Shown here piece after piece: positions 1-9,898 of a stretch of 64,000 nucleotides of DNA. A model generated the notes under the pieces. It did not search any database. It saw nothing but the letters and a program-made list of their open reading frames with translations, and was not told the DNA's origin. The position numbers and the translations under genes are program-made. Within the stretch, counting starts at the first letter, position 1. Each line of letters opens with the position of its first letter. The stretch is taken from assembly GCA_947501105.1 (NCBI GenBank), contig CANMUP010000006.1, positions 62,001-126,000 on the forward strand, read 5' to 3'. Origin of the DNA: an uncultured Flaviramulus sp. GTDB taxonomy: Bacteria; Bacteroidota; Bacteroidia; Flavobacteriales; Flavobacteriaceae.

Positions 1-1686
1 CCAGATGTAGAACGCTATATGAAAATTACTGTTGAAGAATTTCTATCACAAGGGAATGCCTTCGAGTATCAATTACAGCCTCTAAAAGATATTCACCTTC
101 ATTCGCAAATGGATTTTGAAATAAAGCAAAACGGAAACATTATATACATTTATGTATTTATAGGCATCGCCTTATTGGTTATCTTAATTGCTGGAATAAA
201 TTTCATGAATTTATCTACCGCAAGGTCTGGAAAACGAGCAAAGGAAGTTGGAGTAAGAAAGGTTACTGGAGCTTCAAGAAAAATGCTAATCGCTCAGTTT
301 TTAACAGAATCTGTTATTCAAAGTTTTATTGCATTATTCTTAGCTTTTATACTAGTAGAACTATTCCTTCCAGGTTTTAATAATATTATGGAAACCAACC
401 TTACTCTTTTTAATGATTATATTGGAAAAACTGTTTTATTCGCATTATTAGTAACTCTAATTTATGGGTTATTTGCAGGAAGTTATCCAGCATTTTTCTT
501 ATCAGCATTTCAACCAATTGCAGTACTAAAAGGAGATCTCACTAAAACTAAAGGCGGGGCATTATTAAGAAAAGTACTTGTAGTTATACAATTTACAGCA
601 TCTACAATTTTAATTATTGGTATGATAATTATTTTTAAACAGATTTCATTTTTACATAATAAAGATCTTGGTTTTAACGGAGAGCAGGTAATAGTAGTTC
701 CGCTACAAACAGATGCTATGACACAGAACTTTAGAAACTACAAAGATATATTTCTAAAAAATAGCAATGTTTTAAGTGTTACAAGAGCATCTTACTATCC
801 TGGAGATAATCCAAACCAAAACATGTTCGCCTTAGAAGGAAATGAAGAACAATTACCGTTATGGAATATGGAAGTTGATTATGATTTCATGAAAACTTTA
901 GATATTGAGCTGCTCGAAGGACGCAAATTTGACAGGGAAAAGGAATCAGATTCTGTTCCATACTATATATTAAATGAAACTGCTGTAAAAAACTTAAACA
1001 TTGAAAATGCAGTAGGAAGACGTTTAGGCAGGTACACAGGAAATGATGGAGGCTTAGAATACGGCAATATAATAGGAATTGTTAAAGATTTTCATATTGA
1101 AGGTTTTAATCAACCCATCCGCCCAATGATACTCACTATAGAAAATTTTGTTTGGTTTGCGTCTTTTAAAATTGCAAAGAATGACATGAATGCTACAATC
1201 GATTATATTGAAACTGAATGGAACAAATTAGAGCCATCACATCCTTTTAGGTATAAGTTTTTAGATCAAAAATTTGGAGCCTTATTAAGACAACAAGAAA
1301 ATTTTGGTACCATGTTTTTATTTCTAACTATACTTGCCATAATAATATCTGCAATGGGATTATACGGCTTAGCGTCATATACAGCTGAGCAACGTACAAA
1401 AGAAATTGGTATAAGAAAGGTTTTAGGCTCTTCAGTACCTCAAATTATGAATATGCTAACCAAAGACTTTATTAGATTAGTATTAATTGCAAATATCTTT
1501 GCATGGCCTATCACCTATTTACTGGCCAAAAATTGGTTAACAAATTTCTCATATCAAATAGATATGCCATTATTACCTTACTTCTTTGCTACTTTTTTAG
1601 CTTTAATAATAGCATTAATTACAGTAAGTTCTCAAGCATATTTAGCAGCAAATTCAGATCCTGTAGATGCCTTGAAATATGAATAA
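1..1686 (+). CDS. ABC transporter permease, FtsX/MacB type (5' partial)
   Basis: This is the C-terminal part of an inner-membrane ABC permease of the MacB/FtsX class. The reading frame is open back to base 1 (PDVERY precedes the first Met), so the gene starts outside the window and the ATG at 19 is internal. Two FtsX-type blocks are visible. The first has a membrane segment near residues 42-66 followed by the motif STARSGKRAKEVGVRKV and further segments to about residue 215. After a periplasmic domain the second block begins near residue 430, with SYTAEQRTKEIGIRKVLGSS and further membrane segments. The repeated KE(V/I)GxRKV motif is typical of these permeases in Bacteroidota. No ATPase partner is next to it here, and the substrate is unknown. 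It ends at a shared bidirectional terminator. Confidence 0.9.
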   Translation, partial: PDVERYMKITVEEFLSQGNAFEYQLQPLKDIHLHSQMDFEIKQNGNIIYIYVFIGIALLVILIAGINFMNLSTARSGKRAKEVGVRKVTGASRKMLIAQFLTESVIQSFIALFLAFILVELFLPGFNNIMETNLTLFNDYIGKTVLFALLVTLIYGLFAGSYPAFFLSAFQPIAVLKGDLTKTKGGALLRKVLVVIQFTASTILIIGMIIIFKQISFLHNKDLGFNGEQVIVVPLQTDAMTQNFRNYKDIFLKNSNVLSVTRASYYPGDNPNQNMFALEGNEEQLPLWNMEVDYDFMKTLDIELLEGRKFDREKESDSVPYYILNETAVKNLNIENAVGRRLGRYTGNDGGLEYGNIIGIVKDFHIEGFNQPIRPMILTIENFVWFASFKIAKNDMNATIDYIETEWNKLEPSHPFRYKFLDQKFGALLRQQENFGTMFLFLTILAIIISAMGLYGLASYTAEQRTKEIGIRKVLGSSVPQIMNMLTKDFIRLVLIANIFAWPITYLLAKNWLTNFSYQIDMPLLPYFFATFLALIIALITVSSQAYLAANSDPVDALKYE

Positions 1687-1708
1687 TTATCATTAATCAA
1701 CCAAAACC

Positions 1709-1740
1709 AAAAAGCCCTAGAAAATTTTCAAGGGCTTTTT
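1709..1740. terminator. Bidirectional rho-independent terminator
   Basis: The inverted repeat AAAAAGCCCT / AGGGCTTTTT surrounds a 12-base loop. It lies between the convergent permease and parC genes, with A and T runs at its two ends, so it can serve both strands. Confidence 0.85.
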
Positions 1741-1759
1741 AAAATATAAAAATCAAGTT

Positions 1760-4429
1760 TTAAAATAAAGTAATCTGCCCTTCGTCATCAGTTTCTAAAT
1801 CATTTGATTGGCTTTCAGAATTATTTTTATCAGTATCCGCTTTTGTTTCAGAATCGTTAGCTAAAACTTCAGTTTCATCAATAACTTCCAATTCATCTGC
1901 ATGAACTTCTTTTGGTGCTTCAAAAGGAATTGGATCTAATAAATTGATTTGATTTACTTTGTCTTTTGTAAGTTGATTTCCCAAAGCGTTTATACCTTTA
2001 ATAGTAATAAATTCTTCAAGATTAACTTCTAAATTATCTTTTCTATCCTTACCACGTTCTTTAGCAAAAACTATTTCAGCCATAGGCTTCCAATCGGTAG
2101 AAACAATTTCTAACTGCGAGTTAGGATGTTCAGAAATAAATGATTCTTCCCTACCTTCATTTTCAATTAAAAACCGTTTTACATAATACATTTCTTTTTC
2201 GCCATTAAAATAAATAGCAGATATTGGCTTTTTTGGTGTCCATTTTTCCATAACAATCATATCTCCATCAAAATGCATGGTTACTTCTGGTGTTACGGTT
2301 TTAACCATTCCAGATTGATTGATAATTAATAGTTTGTCTTCACCTCTAAATTCACCAACTAGCTCGCCTCTGCCATCAACATTTAAACGTTGTACAGCAT
2401 CATCAAACCATATTTTACGAGGTTTTAAAGTAGAAACTCCTTTCTCTTTTAATTCAACACGTTTAACAGAATATTTTGTAACCAAATTCCCTTTTGAAGT
2501 ACGCCCTTTAATTAGTATATCAGCAAAATCAATATCCCATTTTAGTTTTTTAATACTACCAGCTTGTCGCAAATTAACAGTTACCACTTCGGCTTCACCA
2601 TTTGGGTTTGCAGAAAAATAAAGTACTACGGAGTTTTTATTTCCATTGGTTAAATCGTAATCCTTATCGCGTGTAATACTAGTAACAGCAAATCGTTTTA
2701 TATATGATGGTCCTCCTTTTCCATCACGATAAATGATATTATAAATAGTACGTTTATCTTTCTTTTTAAACACAGCGACGTGTATAATATCTTTACCAAT
2801 AAAAGTTTTAGAACCTACTTTGGTAACCATCATTTTACCTTCTTTGGTAAATACAATAATGTCATCAATATCACTACAATCACAAACATATTCGTTTCTA
2901 CGTAACGATGTCCCTATAAACCCTTCTTCTCTGTTTACATAAAGTTTAGTGTTACGAATAACAACCTTAGTAGCATCAACATCATCAAAAATTCTAATTT
3001 CGGTTTTGCGTTCACGTCCTTTTCCGTAATCCTTTTTTAATCTTGTAAAATAAGCAATAGCATAATCTATAAGATTCGCTAAATGATGCTTTATTTCGGC
3101 TATTTGATCTTCTAAAGCATCAATTTTTTGTTGCGCTTTATCTATATCGAATTTTGATATACGTTTAATTCGGATTTCGGTTAATCGCACAATATCATCT
3201 TTTGTAATTGCGCGTTTTAAATGTTTTATATGTGGTTGAAGCCCTTTGTCAATAGCATTAATAACACCTTCCCATGTTTCTTCTTCTTCAATATCTCGGT
3301 AAATTCTGTTTTCAATAAAAATGCGTTCTAAGGATGCAAAATGCCATTGCTCCTCAAACTCGTTTAACTTAATCTCTAATTCTTGCTTTAAAAGCTGAAC
3401 GGTGTTATCAGTTGAGCGACGTAACATTTCTGTAACCCCAACAAATAATGGTTTATTGTCTTCAATAACACAACCTAAAGGCGAAATAGACGATTCGCAA
3501 TTTGTAAAAGCATACAACGCATCAATGGTTTTATCTGGCGATAATCCGGATGGAAGGTGTATTAATATTTCAACTTCAGCAGCTGTATTATCTTCAATTT
3601 TTTTAACCTTGATTTTACCTTTATCGTTGGCTTTTAGAATAGAATCTATAAGTGACGATGTAGTTGTTGCATAAGGAATTTCAGTAATCGCCAATGTATT
3701 TTTATCAACTTGTGCTATTTTTGCACGAACACGTACTTTTCCTCCTCTTAAACCATCATTATAGTTTGAAAAATCGGCTATACCAGCAGTTGGAAAATCT
3801 GGTAAAATGGTAAATCGTTTACCTTGTAAATGTTTTATTGAAGCATCAATAAGTTCAATAAAATTATGAGGCAATATTTTTGTCGATAACCCAACAGCAA
3901 TACCTTCTCCTCCTTGTGCCAAAAGTAACGGAAACATAACTGGGAGGTTTACTGGCTCTTTTCGTCTGCCGTCATAAGAGGCTTGCCACTCGGTTATTTT
4001 AGGATTGTAAACAACATCTAAGCCAAACTTTGAGATTCGTGCTTCAATATAACGTGATGCAGCTGCTCTATCTCCTGTTAATATATTTCCCCAGTTTCCT
4101 TGCGTATCAATTAACAAGTCTTTCTGTCCAATCTGTACCATAGCATCTGCTATACTTGCATCTCCATGAGGGTGATATTGCATAGTATGACCAACTATGT
4201 TTGCTACTTTATTATATCGTCCATCATCCAAATCTTTCATGGAATGCATGATACGACGTTGCACTGGTTTAAAACCATCTTCTATAGCTGGAACGGCACG
4301 TTCTAATATAACATACGATGCATAATCTAAAAACCAATCTTTATACATACCAGTAACTCTGGTAATGGTTTCTTGGGGTTCTTGATTTTCTATATTTTCG
4401 TTCGTTAGGTCGTCGTTTTCTTCTATCAT
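1760..4429 (-). CDS. parC: DNA topoisomerase IV subunit A (ParC)
   Basis: This is the DNA-cleaving subunit of topoisomerase IV, which decatenates sister chromosomes together with ParE. The N-terminal winged-helix/tower region is clear: DGFKPVQRRI, the YHPHGDAS segment (quinolone-interaction region), and the active-site tyrosine near residue 127 in AAASRYIEAR. The C-terminal half carries the beta-pinwheel-like domain and ends in an acidic tail finishing in GQITLF. At 889 residues it is longer than the E. coli protein (about 750), mostly because of the C-terminal part. It starts 6 bases after the parE stop, so the two are co-transcribed and made in equal amounts. GyrA is the alternative assignment. 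The adjacency to a 620-residue ParE-type subunit and the lack of a typical GyrA C-terminal box favour ParC. Confidence 0.93.
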   Translation of the reverse strand: MIEENDDLTNENIENQEPQETITRVTGMYKDWFLDYASYVILERAVPAIEDGFKPVQRRIMHSMKDLDDGRYNKVANIVGHTMQYHPHGDASIADAMVQIGQKDLLIDTQGNWGNILTGDRAAASRYIEARISKFGLDVVYNPKITEWQASYDGRRKEPVNLPVMFPLLLAQGGEGIAVGLSTKILPHNFIELIDASIKHLQGKRFTILPDFPTAGIADFSNYNDGLRGGKVRVRAKIAQVDKNTLAITEIPYATTTSSLIDSILKANDKGKIKVKKIEDNTAAEVEILIHLPSGLSPDKTIDALYAFTNCESSISPLGCVIEDNKPLFVGVTEMLRRSTDNTVQLLKQELEIKLNEFEEQWHFASLERIFIENRIYRDIEEEETWEGVINAIDKGLQPHIKHLKRAITKDDIVRLTEIRIKRISKFDIDKAQQKIDALEDQIAEIKHHLANLIDYAIAYFTRLKKDYGKGRERKTEIRIFDDVDATKVVIRNTKLYVNREEGFIGTSLRRNEYVCDCSDIDDIIVFTKEGKMMVTKVGSKTFIGKDIIHVAVFKKKDKRTIYNIIYRDGKGGPSYIKRFAVTSITRDKDYDLTNGNKNSVVLYFSANPNGEAEVVTVNLRQAGSIKKLKWDIDFADILIKGRTSKGNLVTKYSVKRVELKEKGVSTLKPRKIWFDDAVQRLNVDGRGELVGEFRGEDKLLIINQSGMVKTVTPEVTMHFDGDMIVMEKWTPKKPISAIYFNGEKEMYYVKRFLIENEGREESFISEHPNSQLEIVSTDWKPMAEIVFAKERGKDRKDNLEVNLEEFITIKGINALGNQLTKDKVNQINLLDPIPFEAPKEVHADELEVIDETEVLANDSETKADTDKNNSESQSNDLETDDEGQITLF

Positions 4430-4435
4430 GCTTTA

Positions 4436-6298
4436 TTAGGCTTTCTCTTCTTCAATTAAATCTAACTCTACTTTTAGATTATCAATAATAAATTCTTGTC
4501 TTGTAGGTGTATTTTTTCCCATGTAAAAAGATAATAAATCTTCAATAGACATGTTATCGTCTAGCATAATGGGGTCTAAACGAATATCTTCACCAATAAA
4601 ATACTTAAACTCATCTGGAGATATTTCACCAAGTCCTTTAAATCGTGTAATCTCTGGCTTAGGTTTTAGTTTTTCAATAGCATCTCGACGTTCTTCTTCA
4701 GAATAACAGTAAATGGTTTCCTTTTTGTTTCGCACTCTAAACAAAGGGGTTTGCAAAATATACAAATGCCCTTCTTTAATCACTTCTGGAAAAAACTGAA
4801 GAAAAAATGTAATAAGCAACAAACGAATGTGCATACCATCTACATCGGCATCGGTTGCAATCACGACATTATTATATCGCAAATCTTCTAAAGACTCTTC
4901 AATATTTAAAGCGGCTTGAAGCAAATTAAACTCTTCGTTTTCGTAAACTATCTTTTTACTTAAGCCATAGCAATTAAGTGGCTTTCCTTTTAAACTAAAA
5001 ACGGCTTGTGTATTAACGTCACGAGATTTTGTAATACTACCTGATGCAGAATCTCCCTCAGTAATAAAAAGTGTAGATTCTAAATTACGTTCGTTTTTAG
5101 TATCTCCAAAATGTACACGGCAATCGCGTAATTTTTTATTGTGAAGGCTTGCTTTTTTTGCTCTGTCTTTTGCTAGTTTACGAATACCAGATAGCTCTTT
5201 ACGCTCACGCTCTGCTTGTAAAATTTTACGTTGAATTTTTTCTGCAGCATCTGCATTCTTATGCAAATAATTATCTAAATACGTTTTTACAAAATCGTTG
5301 ATATAAGTTCTTACTGTTGGTAAGCCTCCTCCCATATCGGTTGAACCTAATTTGGTTTTAGTTTGACTCTCAAAAACAGGTTCCATTACTTTTATGGCGA
5401 TGGCGCTTACTACCGATTTCCGAATATCTGAAGCATCATAATTTTTACCAAAATATTCTCTAATCGTTTTTACCAACGATTCTCGAAATGCGTTTAAATG
5501 CGTCCCGCCTTGCGTGGTATTTTGTCCGTTAACAAAAGAGTGATATTCTTCGCTATACTGGGTTTTACTGTGCGTTAAAGCAATTTCAATATCATCACCT
5601 CGTAAATGTATAATGGGGTATAATCTATCAGATTCGTTAATATTTTCACTTAATAAATCCTTTAATCCGTTTTCGCTAAAATACTTTTCGCCATTAAAAA
5701 CAATCGTTAAACCTGGGTTTAAATACACATAGTTTTTAAGCATTTTAACGATATACTCGTTTCTGTACTTGTAATTTTTGAAGATAACATCATCAGGAAT
5801 GAAAGATACTTTAGTTCCTTTTCTACGAGACGTATCATCCAATAAATCTTGGTTTGTTAAATTACCTTGTTCAAACTCCGCGGAAGCACTTTTACTATCT
5901 CTGGTAGATTCTACTCGAAAATAGGATGATAAGGCATTTACCGCCTTTGTACCAACTCCATTTAATCCTACCGATTTTTTAAAAGCTTTGGAATCATACT
6001 TTCCACCTGTATTCATTTTAGAAACTACATCAACCACTTTACCTAGAGGAATACCTCGTCCATAATCGCGAACCGTAACTTTTGTACCTTGAATAGAAAT
6101 TTCGATGGTTTTACCAGCACCCATAACATATTCATCAATAGAATTATCGAGTACTTCTTTTAAAAGGATATAAATACCATCATCTGGTGACGATCCATCA
6201 CCCAATTTACCAATATACATTCCTGGACGCATACGAATATGTTCTTTCCAGTCTAAAGAGCGTATATTATCTTCGGTATAATTGGATTGTTGAGCCAT
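4436..6298 (-). CDS. parE: DNA topoisomerase IV subunit B (ParE)
   Basis: This is the ATPase subunit of topoisomerase IV. It shows the GHKL ATP-binding motifs in order: the RPGMYIG box, [18 protein letters not shown], and [13 protein letters not shown]. The TOPRIM domain follows with the EGDSASG motif and the DADVDGMH metal site, and the C-terminal domain ends near [13 protein letters not shown]. The ORF track starts at a TTG at 6310. I place the start at the ATG at 6298 ([13 protein letters not shown]), because the conserved family start lies just downstream and the extra four residues are unsupported. It is the first gene of a two-gene operon with parC, 6 bases apart. The length of about 620 residues is normal for ParE. 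Confidence 0.94.
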   Translation of the reverse strand: MAQQSNYTEDNIRSLDWKEHIRMRPGMYIGKLGDGSSPDDGIYILLKEVLDNSIDEYVMGAGKTIEISIQGTKVTVRDYGRGIPLGKVVDVVSKMNTGGKYDSKAFKKSVGLNGVGTKAVNALSSYFRVESTRDSKSASAEFEQGNLTNQDLLDDTSRRKGTKVSFIPDDVIFKNYKYRNEYIVKMLKNYVYLNPGLTIVFNGEKYFSENGLKDLLSENINESDRLYPIIHLRGDDIEIALTHSKTQYSEEYHSFVNGQNTTQGGTHLNAFRESLVKTIREYFGKNYDASDIRKSVVSAIAIKVMEPVFESQTKTKLGSTDMGGGLPTVRTYINDFVKTYLDNYLHKNADAAEKIQRKILQAERERKELSGIRKLAKDRAKKASLHNKKLRDCRVHFGDTKNERNLESTLFITEGDSASGSITKSRDVNTQAVFSLKGKPLNCYGLSKKIVYENEEFNLLQAALNIEESLEDLRYNNVVIATDADVDGMHIRLLLITFFLQFFPEVIKEGHLYILQTPLFRVRNKKETIYCYSEEERRDAIEKLKPKPEITRFKGLGEISPDEFKYFIGEDIRLDPIMLDDNMSIEDLLSFYMGKNTPTRQEFIIDNLKVELDLIEEEKA

Positions 6299-6417
6299 AG
6301 AATTGAGCAAATTTTAATGATAGGATGCTAATATAACACAACGCTATAAAAAATAAAACAGCCTTTACACAAAGTAATTAACAATATAGAATTGTTTTTG
6401 TTGAGAACATTAAATCG

Positions 6418-7320
6418 TTACTTACTCTCTTTTTTTAAAGACACCAATAATATACCAATAATTACTACAAAAGCCCCAATTAATTGTAATGTTGTTAAAT
6501 ATTCATCTAAAAAAATAGTAGCCAAAATGATTGTAGATATTGGTCCTACACCAGCTACAATTGCAAAATTTGACGAATTAATTATTTTAATCGACATAGA
6601 GACTAAATATGATGGAATTACTGTAGCAAAAACAGCTATTAAAAATCCTAATACATAAACCCCAAAAGCATGCCCGAAAATATTAGATTCAGTAGAAAAA
6701 CTAAAATGAACAAATACACAAAAGCAAGAAACTAACATGGCATAAGATGTGAACTTAATAACTCCAAATTTAGGGATTAACCAACCGCTGCCAACCAAAT
6801 AAGACGCATAAGTAATGGCACTTAGTAAAATAAAGAATCCGCCTAAATAGGTATTAGTTCCAGATATAGCAACCTCATCCCAAAAGGCAATAATAATCCC
6901 TAAATAAGTTAAAATAATCGCTCCTATTTGCAATTTATTGATTTTCTTCTTTAAAAATATTTTATTTAAAAGGAGCACAATAGTTGGGTAAAGAAAGAGG
7001 ATAATACGCTCCAAACTTGCTTTTATATAGGTAAGCCCAACAAAATCGAAATAACTTGCCAAATAGTACCCTACAAAACCAAAAAAGAAAATCCACAAAA
7101 AATCATTCCTCGTTGCTTTTATCAAAGGATTTTTTTTTCTGGACGAAAATGCTATTATTAAATAAAAAGGAAATGCAAATAGCATTCTTAACAATAACAT
7201 ACTAATAGCATCTACATTATAATTGTAGGCTAACTTTACCATAACTGCCTTTGAAGAAAATAAAACAATTCCTAAAACACCTATTAAAACACCATAAATA
7301 AAAGATTTAGTGACATTCAT
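6418..7320 (-). CDS. EamA/DMT-family transporter
   Basis: This is a membrane protein of the drug/metabolite transporter superfamily, 300 residues with about ten hydrophobic segments and the internal EamA duplication (two sets of five helices). The first half includes KASLERIILFLYPTIVLLLN, and the second half ends with FLDEYLTTLQLIGAFVVIIGI, the usual place of the second conserved helix. Such proteins export small metabolites or act as permeases, and the substrate cannot be told from sequence. A TATATTCG box lies only a few bases upstream of the ATG, so the transcript may be nearly leaderless. It runs in the same direction as parE but is separated from it by about 120 bases. Confidence 0.88.
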   Translation of the reverse strand: MNVTKSFIYGVLIGVLGIVLFSSKAVMVKLAYNYNVDAISMLLLRMLFAFPFYLIIAFSSRKKNPLIKATRNDFLWIFFFGFVGYYLASYFDFVGLTYIKASLERIILFLYPTIVLLLNKIFLKKKINKLQIGAIILTYLGIIIAFWDEVAISGTNTYLGGFFILLSAITYASYLVGSGWLIPKFGVIKFTSYAMLVSCFCVFVHFSFSTESNIFGHAFGVYVLGFLIAVFATVIPSYLVSMSIKIINSSNFAIVAGVGPISTIILATIFLDEYLTTLQLIGAFVVIIGILLVSLKKESK

Positions 7321-7398
7321 AAAACGAATATAGACTAGTATATTTTAGCTATAATTCGAGACAATGAATAATTACGATGTTCAAATAAAAAAGAAAGA

Positions 7399-7851
7399 TT
7401 AAATTGACTCTGCTTTTTCTTTTAAGAATTGATTTCTTGTTTTTAAAAGTTTCCTCATATACCTTTTTAAAAACAACCAATTTGCCAATTTTCCAAAAGC
7501 ACCATACGGAGATTCAAAACTGAATTTATCAATCATTATGGTTTCATTTTCGCTTTCGCGGAAGATATGCTCGTGTCGAAACGATTTAAAAGCGCCAAAA
7601 ACCATTTCATCTACAAAATAATTTGGAGCATCGTATTCAGTGATTTTTGAAGTTAGATGCTGTACAAAACCTAAATGTTTAGCTTCCCAACTCACCCATT
7701 CACCCAATTCAATTAAACCAGATGTTTTACCAGCAATAGCTTTTTCGTTGGAATGCTTTAAAGATTCTTGATGAGAGTCAATATTACGAGCTAAATCGAA
7801 ACAGGTTTTAATTTCTGCTTTAATTTCAGTTTCAATCTCTATTAATGGCAT
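7399..7851 (-). CDS. SRPBCC-family protein (START-like fold)
   Basis: This small soluble protein of 150 residues matches the polyketide-cyclase/dehydrase-like SRPBCC pattern. It has an N-terminal strand with IEIETEIKAEIKTCFDLARNID, a central GEWVSWEAKHLGFVQHLTSKIT block, and a C-terminal helix rich in Lys/Arg. Members bind hydrophobic ligands, but neither ligand nor pathway can be inferred here. One short palindrome of a repeat-like kind (TTTTCGCTTTCGCGGAA on the plus strand) lies inside the coding region and encodes the residues FRESEN. It may be a domesticated repeat rather than original coding sequence. The gene is probably expressed on its own; a TATTTTCG box lies about 20 bases upstream of the ATG. 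Confidence 0.8.
   Translation of the reverse strand: MPLIEIETEIKAEIKTCFDLARNIDSHQESLKHSNEKAIAGKTSGLIELGEWVSWEAKHLGFVQHLTSKITEYDAPNYFVDEMVFGAFKSFRHEHIFRESENETIMIDKFSFESPYGAFGKLANWLFLKRYMRKLLKTRNQFLKEKAESI
7547..7563. repeat. Short palindrome TTTTCGC-N4-GCGGAA inside a CDS
   Basis: TTTTCGCTTTCGCGGAA forms a seven-pair stem with one G-T pair and a four-base loop. It resembles the intergenic palindromes at 22752-22769 and 25803-25820, but here it sits within the SRPBCC coding frame. Confidence 0.5.
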
Positions 7852-7923
7852 TCTAGTTGAGTTTAAGAGAGCGAAAATATTAAAATTCTTACGATTAAAA
7901 AATAGTTAAGAAACTATTAAGCT

Positions 7924-9018
7924 TTAAACATTAAAAAGGAAGTGCATTACATCTCCATCTTTAACGATATAATTCTTTCCTTCTACTCGCATTTTTCCAG
8001 CTTCTTTAACCTTAGCTTCACTACCAAATGTTACATAATCGTTATAAGCGATAACCTCTGCTCTAATAAAACCTTTTTCAAAATCGGTATGAATTACACC
8101 TGCAGCTTGTGGTGCAGTAGCCCCAATATCTACAGTCCAAGCACGAACCTCTTTAACACCAGCTGTAAAATAAGTTTGCTGATTTAGTAATTTATATGCC
8201 GAACGGATTAATTTTGCCGAACCTGCTTCCTCAAGCCCAATATCTTGAAGAAACATTTGACGCTCTTCATAATCATCCAATTCATTAATATCTGCTTCTG
8301 TACCAACTGCTAGCACTAAAACTTCAGCATTTTCGTTTTTTACCGCCTCTTTTACTAGCGTTACATAATCATTGCCTGAAACCGCCGAACCTTCATCTAC
8401 ATTACAAACATACATTACTGGTTTATCTGTAATTAATTGTGATGGCTTTACAAAATCATTATAATCATCTTCAGAAAACTCTAAAGTTCTAACCGATTTT
8501 CCTTCTTCCAAACCAGTTTTTAAGGTTAATAAAATGGCTTCTTCTTTTTGAGCCTCTTTATTTCCTGTTTTAGCAGCACGTTTAACTTTATCTAATTTTT
8601 TATCAACAGTCTCTAAGTCTTTAAGCTGTAATTCTATATCGATAGTTTCCTTATCTCGAATTGGATTTACATTGCCATCAACATGCACAATATTATCATT
8701 ATCAAAACAGCGTAAAACATGAAGAATGGCATCGGTTTCACGAATATTTGCTAAAAACTGGTTTCCTAAACCTTCACCCTTACTTGCCCCCTTTACTAAA
8801 CCAGCAATATCCACAATTTCTACAGTTGCAGGTTGTACGCGTTCTGGAGTCACTAATTCTTCCAGCTTTTCTAAACGTGGATCTGGCACGTTTACCACAC
8901 CAATATTAGGTTCAATAGTACAAAAAGGAAAGTTTGCACTTTGCGCTTTTGCATTAGACAAACAGTTAAATAATGTTGACTTCCCTACGTTTGGTAATCC
9001 TACAATTCCAGCTTTCAT
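7924..9018 (-). CDS. ychF: Redox-regulated ATPase YchF (Obg-family)
   Basis: This is a universally conserved P-loop protein of the Obg family that binds ATP rather than GTP and associates with the ribosome. It is 364 residues, the normal length. The P-loop GLPNVGKST is near residues 7-15, followed by the switch motif DIAGLVKGAS. The usual NKxD specificity motif is replaced by NVDE, as known for YchF. The C-terminal TGS domain contains FTAGVKEVRAWTVD and ends DGDVMHFLFNV. The 5' leader of roughly 55-60 bases holds a perfect eight-pair hairpin (9036-9055) and a TATATTTG promoter box (9074-9081), so the leader is long for such a compact gene. It diverges from the sigma factor gene. Confidence 0.96.
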   Translation of the reverse strand: MKAGIVGLPNVGKSTLFNCLSNAKAQSANFPFCTIEPNIGVVNVPDPRLEKLEELVTPERVQPATVEIVDIAGLVKGASKGEGLGNQFLANIRETDAILHVLRCFDNDNIVHVDGNVNPIRDKETIDIELQLKDLETVDKKLDKVKRAAKTGNKEAQKEEAILLTLKTGLEEGKSVRTLEFSEDDYNDFVKPSQLITDKPVMYVCNVDEGSAVSGNDYVTLVKEAVKNENAEVLVLAVGTEADINELDDYEERQMFLQDIGLEEAGSAKLIRSAYKLLNQQTYFTAGVKEVRAWTVDIGATAPQAAGVIHTDFEKGFIRAEVIAYNDYVTFGSEAKVKEAGKMRVEGKNYIVKDGDVMHFLFNV

Positions 9019-9035
9019 TCAATAAGTTTTTCTAT

Positions 9036-9060
9036 ATTCTCTTGAAAAAGAGAATCTTTT
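9036..9060 (+). terminator. Orphan terminator-like hairpin in the ychF leader
   Basis: ATTCTCTT-GAAA-AAGAGAAT is a perfect eight-pair stem with a GAAA tetraloop, followed by CTTTTTT on the plus strand. No plus-strand gene lies upstream. On the minus strand it is part of the ychF 5' leader, starting 18 bases before the ATG. Confidence 0.55.
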
Positions 9061-9073
9061 TTATTTGCGAGTG

Positions 9074-9081
9074 CAAATATA
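9074..9081 (-). promoter_or_regulatory. Candidate -7 box TATATTTG of ychF
   Basis: The minus strand reads TATATTTG, matching the TAnnTTTG consensus known for Flavobacterium/Bacteroides primary promoters. It lies about 55 bases upstream of the ychF ATG. No clear -33 TTG is visible. Confidence 0.5.
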
Positions 9082-9167
9082 GTTGTTTGTATTAAGAAAT
9101 CTATTAGCTAGTTCTCAGTTTTAATTCAATATGGAAATAGCATTTCTAATCTATTTAAAAAATAATC

Positions 9168-9175
9168 TATATTTG
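9168..9175 (+). promoter_or_regulatory. Candidate -7 box TATATTTG of the sigma factor gene
   Basis: TATATTTG fits the TAnnTTTG consensus and lies about 50 bases upstream of the sigma factor ATG. A -33 element is not evident. Confidence 0.5.
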
Positions 9176-9227
9176 TTGAAGTTGAAATTTAATTTCACTA
9201 GTTATTTAGATTGCTGATAAGCTGATT

Positions 9228-9803
9228 ATGAAAAACTTAACAGATTATGATTTATGGGTATCACTTAAAAGTGGTGACTTAAAAGCATTCTCCACTTTGT
9301 TTAAAGTTTATTACCCTTTATTGCATAATTACGGCTTAAAACTTTCAAATTATAATGAGCAATTAACCGAAGATTGTTTGCAAGAGTTTTTTCTTTACGT
9401 TTATGAACACAGAGAAAATTTAGCAGATTTAAATTCGATAAAACCATATTTGTATGTGTCATTTAGGCGACATTTATTTCGTGAAATAAAAAAAGCTTCA
9501 AAAATGATTAATTATGATGAAAAAGAAAACTTTTTTGTTGAGATAAATTTTTCTGTTGAAGATGTTATTATTCAACAAGAAATTGATGCTTTAAAGCAAG
9601 AAAATTTAGCTAAACTTTTAAATGAGTTACCTAATAGGCAAAAAGAAGTTTTATACTTAAAATATTATAGCGATTTAAATATTGATGAAATAGCAAAAGT
9701 TTTGGAAATAAACTACCAAAGCGTTTTAAATTTGATACACAAAGGCATTAAAAAATTGCGTCAGGACGCATCGCTTAACGAGCTTTTAAAAGATATTGTA
9801 TAA
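9228..9803 (+). CDS. ECF RNA polymerase sigma factor, FecI-like
   Basis: This is a 191-residue extracytoplasmic-function sigma factor of the Bacteroidota FecI-like group. Region 2 is in the N-terminal half (FSTLFKVYYPLLHNYGLKLS, then LTEDCLQEFFLYVYEHR). Region 4 is C-terminal, with LPNRQKEVLYLKYYSDLNIDEIAKVLEI and a helix-turn-helix ending in LNLIHKGIKKLR. It is followed 95 bases later by a FecR-type anti-sigma factor and then an STN-bearing TonB receptor. This is the standard order of a cell-surface signalling system: the receptor senses a ligand outside, FecR relays it, and the sigma factor transcribes the transport genes. The ligand is unknown. It has its own TAnnTTTG promoter, so housekeeping polymerase can transcribe it. 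Confidence 0.92.
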   Translation: MKNLTDYDLWVSLKSGDLKAFSTLFKVYYPLLHNYGLKLSNYNEQLTEDCLQEFFLYVYEHRENLADLNSIKPYLYVSFRRHLFREIKKASKMINYDEKENFFVEINFSVEDVIIQQEIDALKQENLAKLLNELPNRQKEVLYLKYYSDLNIDEIAKVLEINYQSVLNLIHKGIKKLRQDASLNELLKDIV

Positions 9804-9898
9804 ATAATAAATAAATACTTAAAAAAGAGAGTATATAAAATGTAAATGACTCTTATAATAAGTATAGAAAAGAAGATTACTGAATAGTCTCTCAGTTT

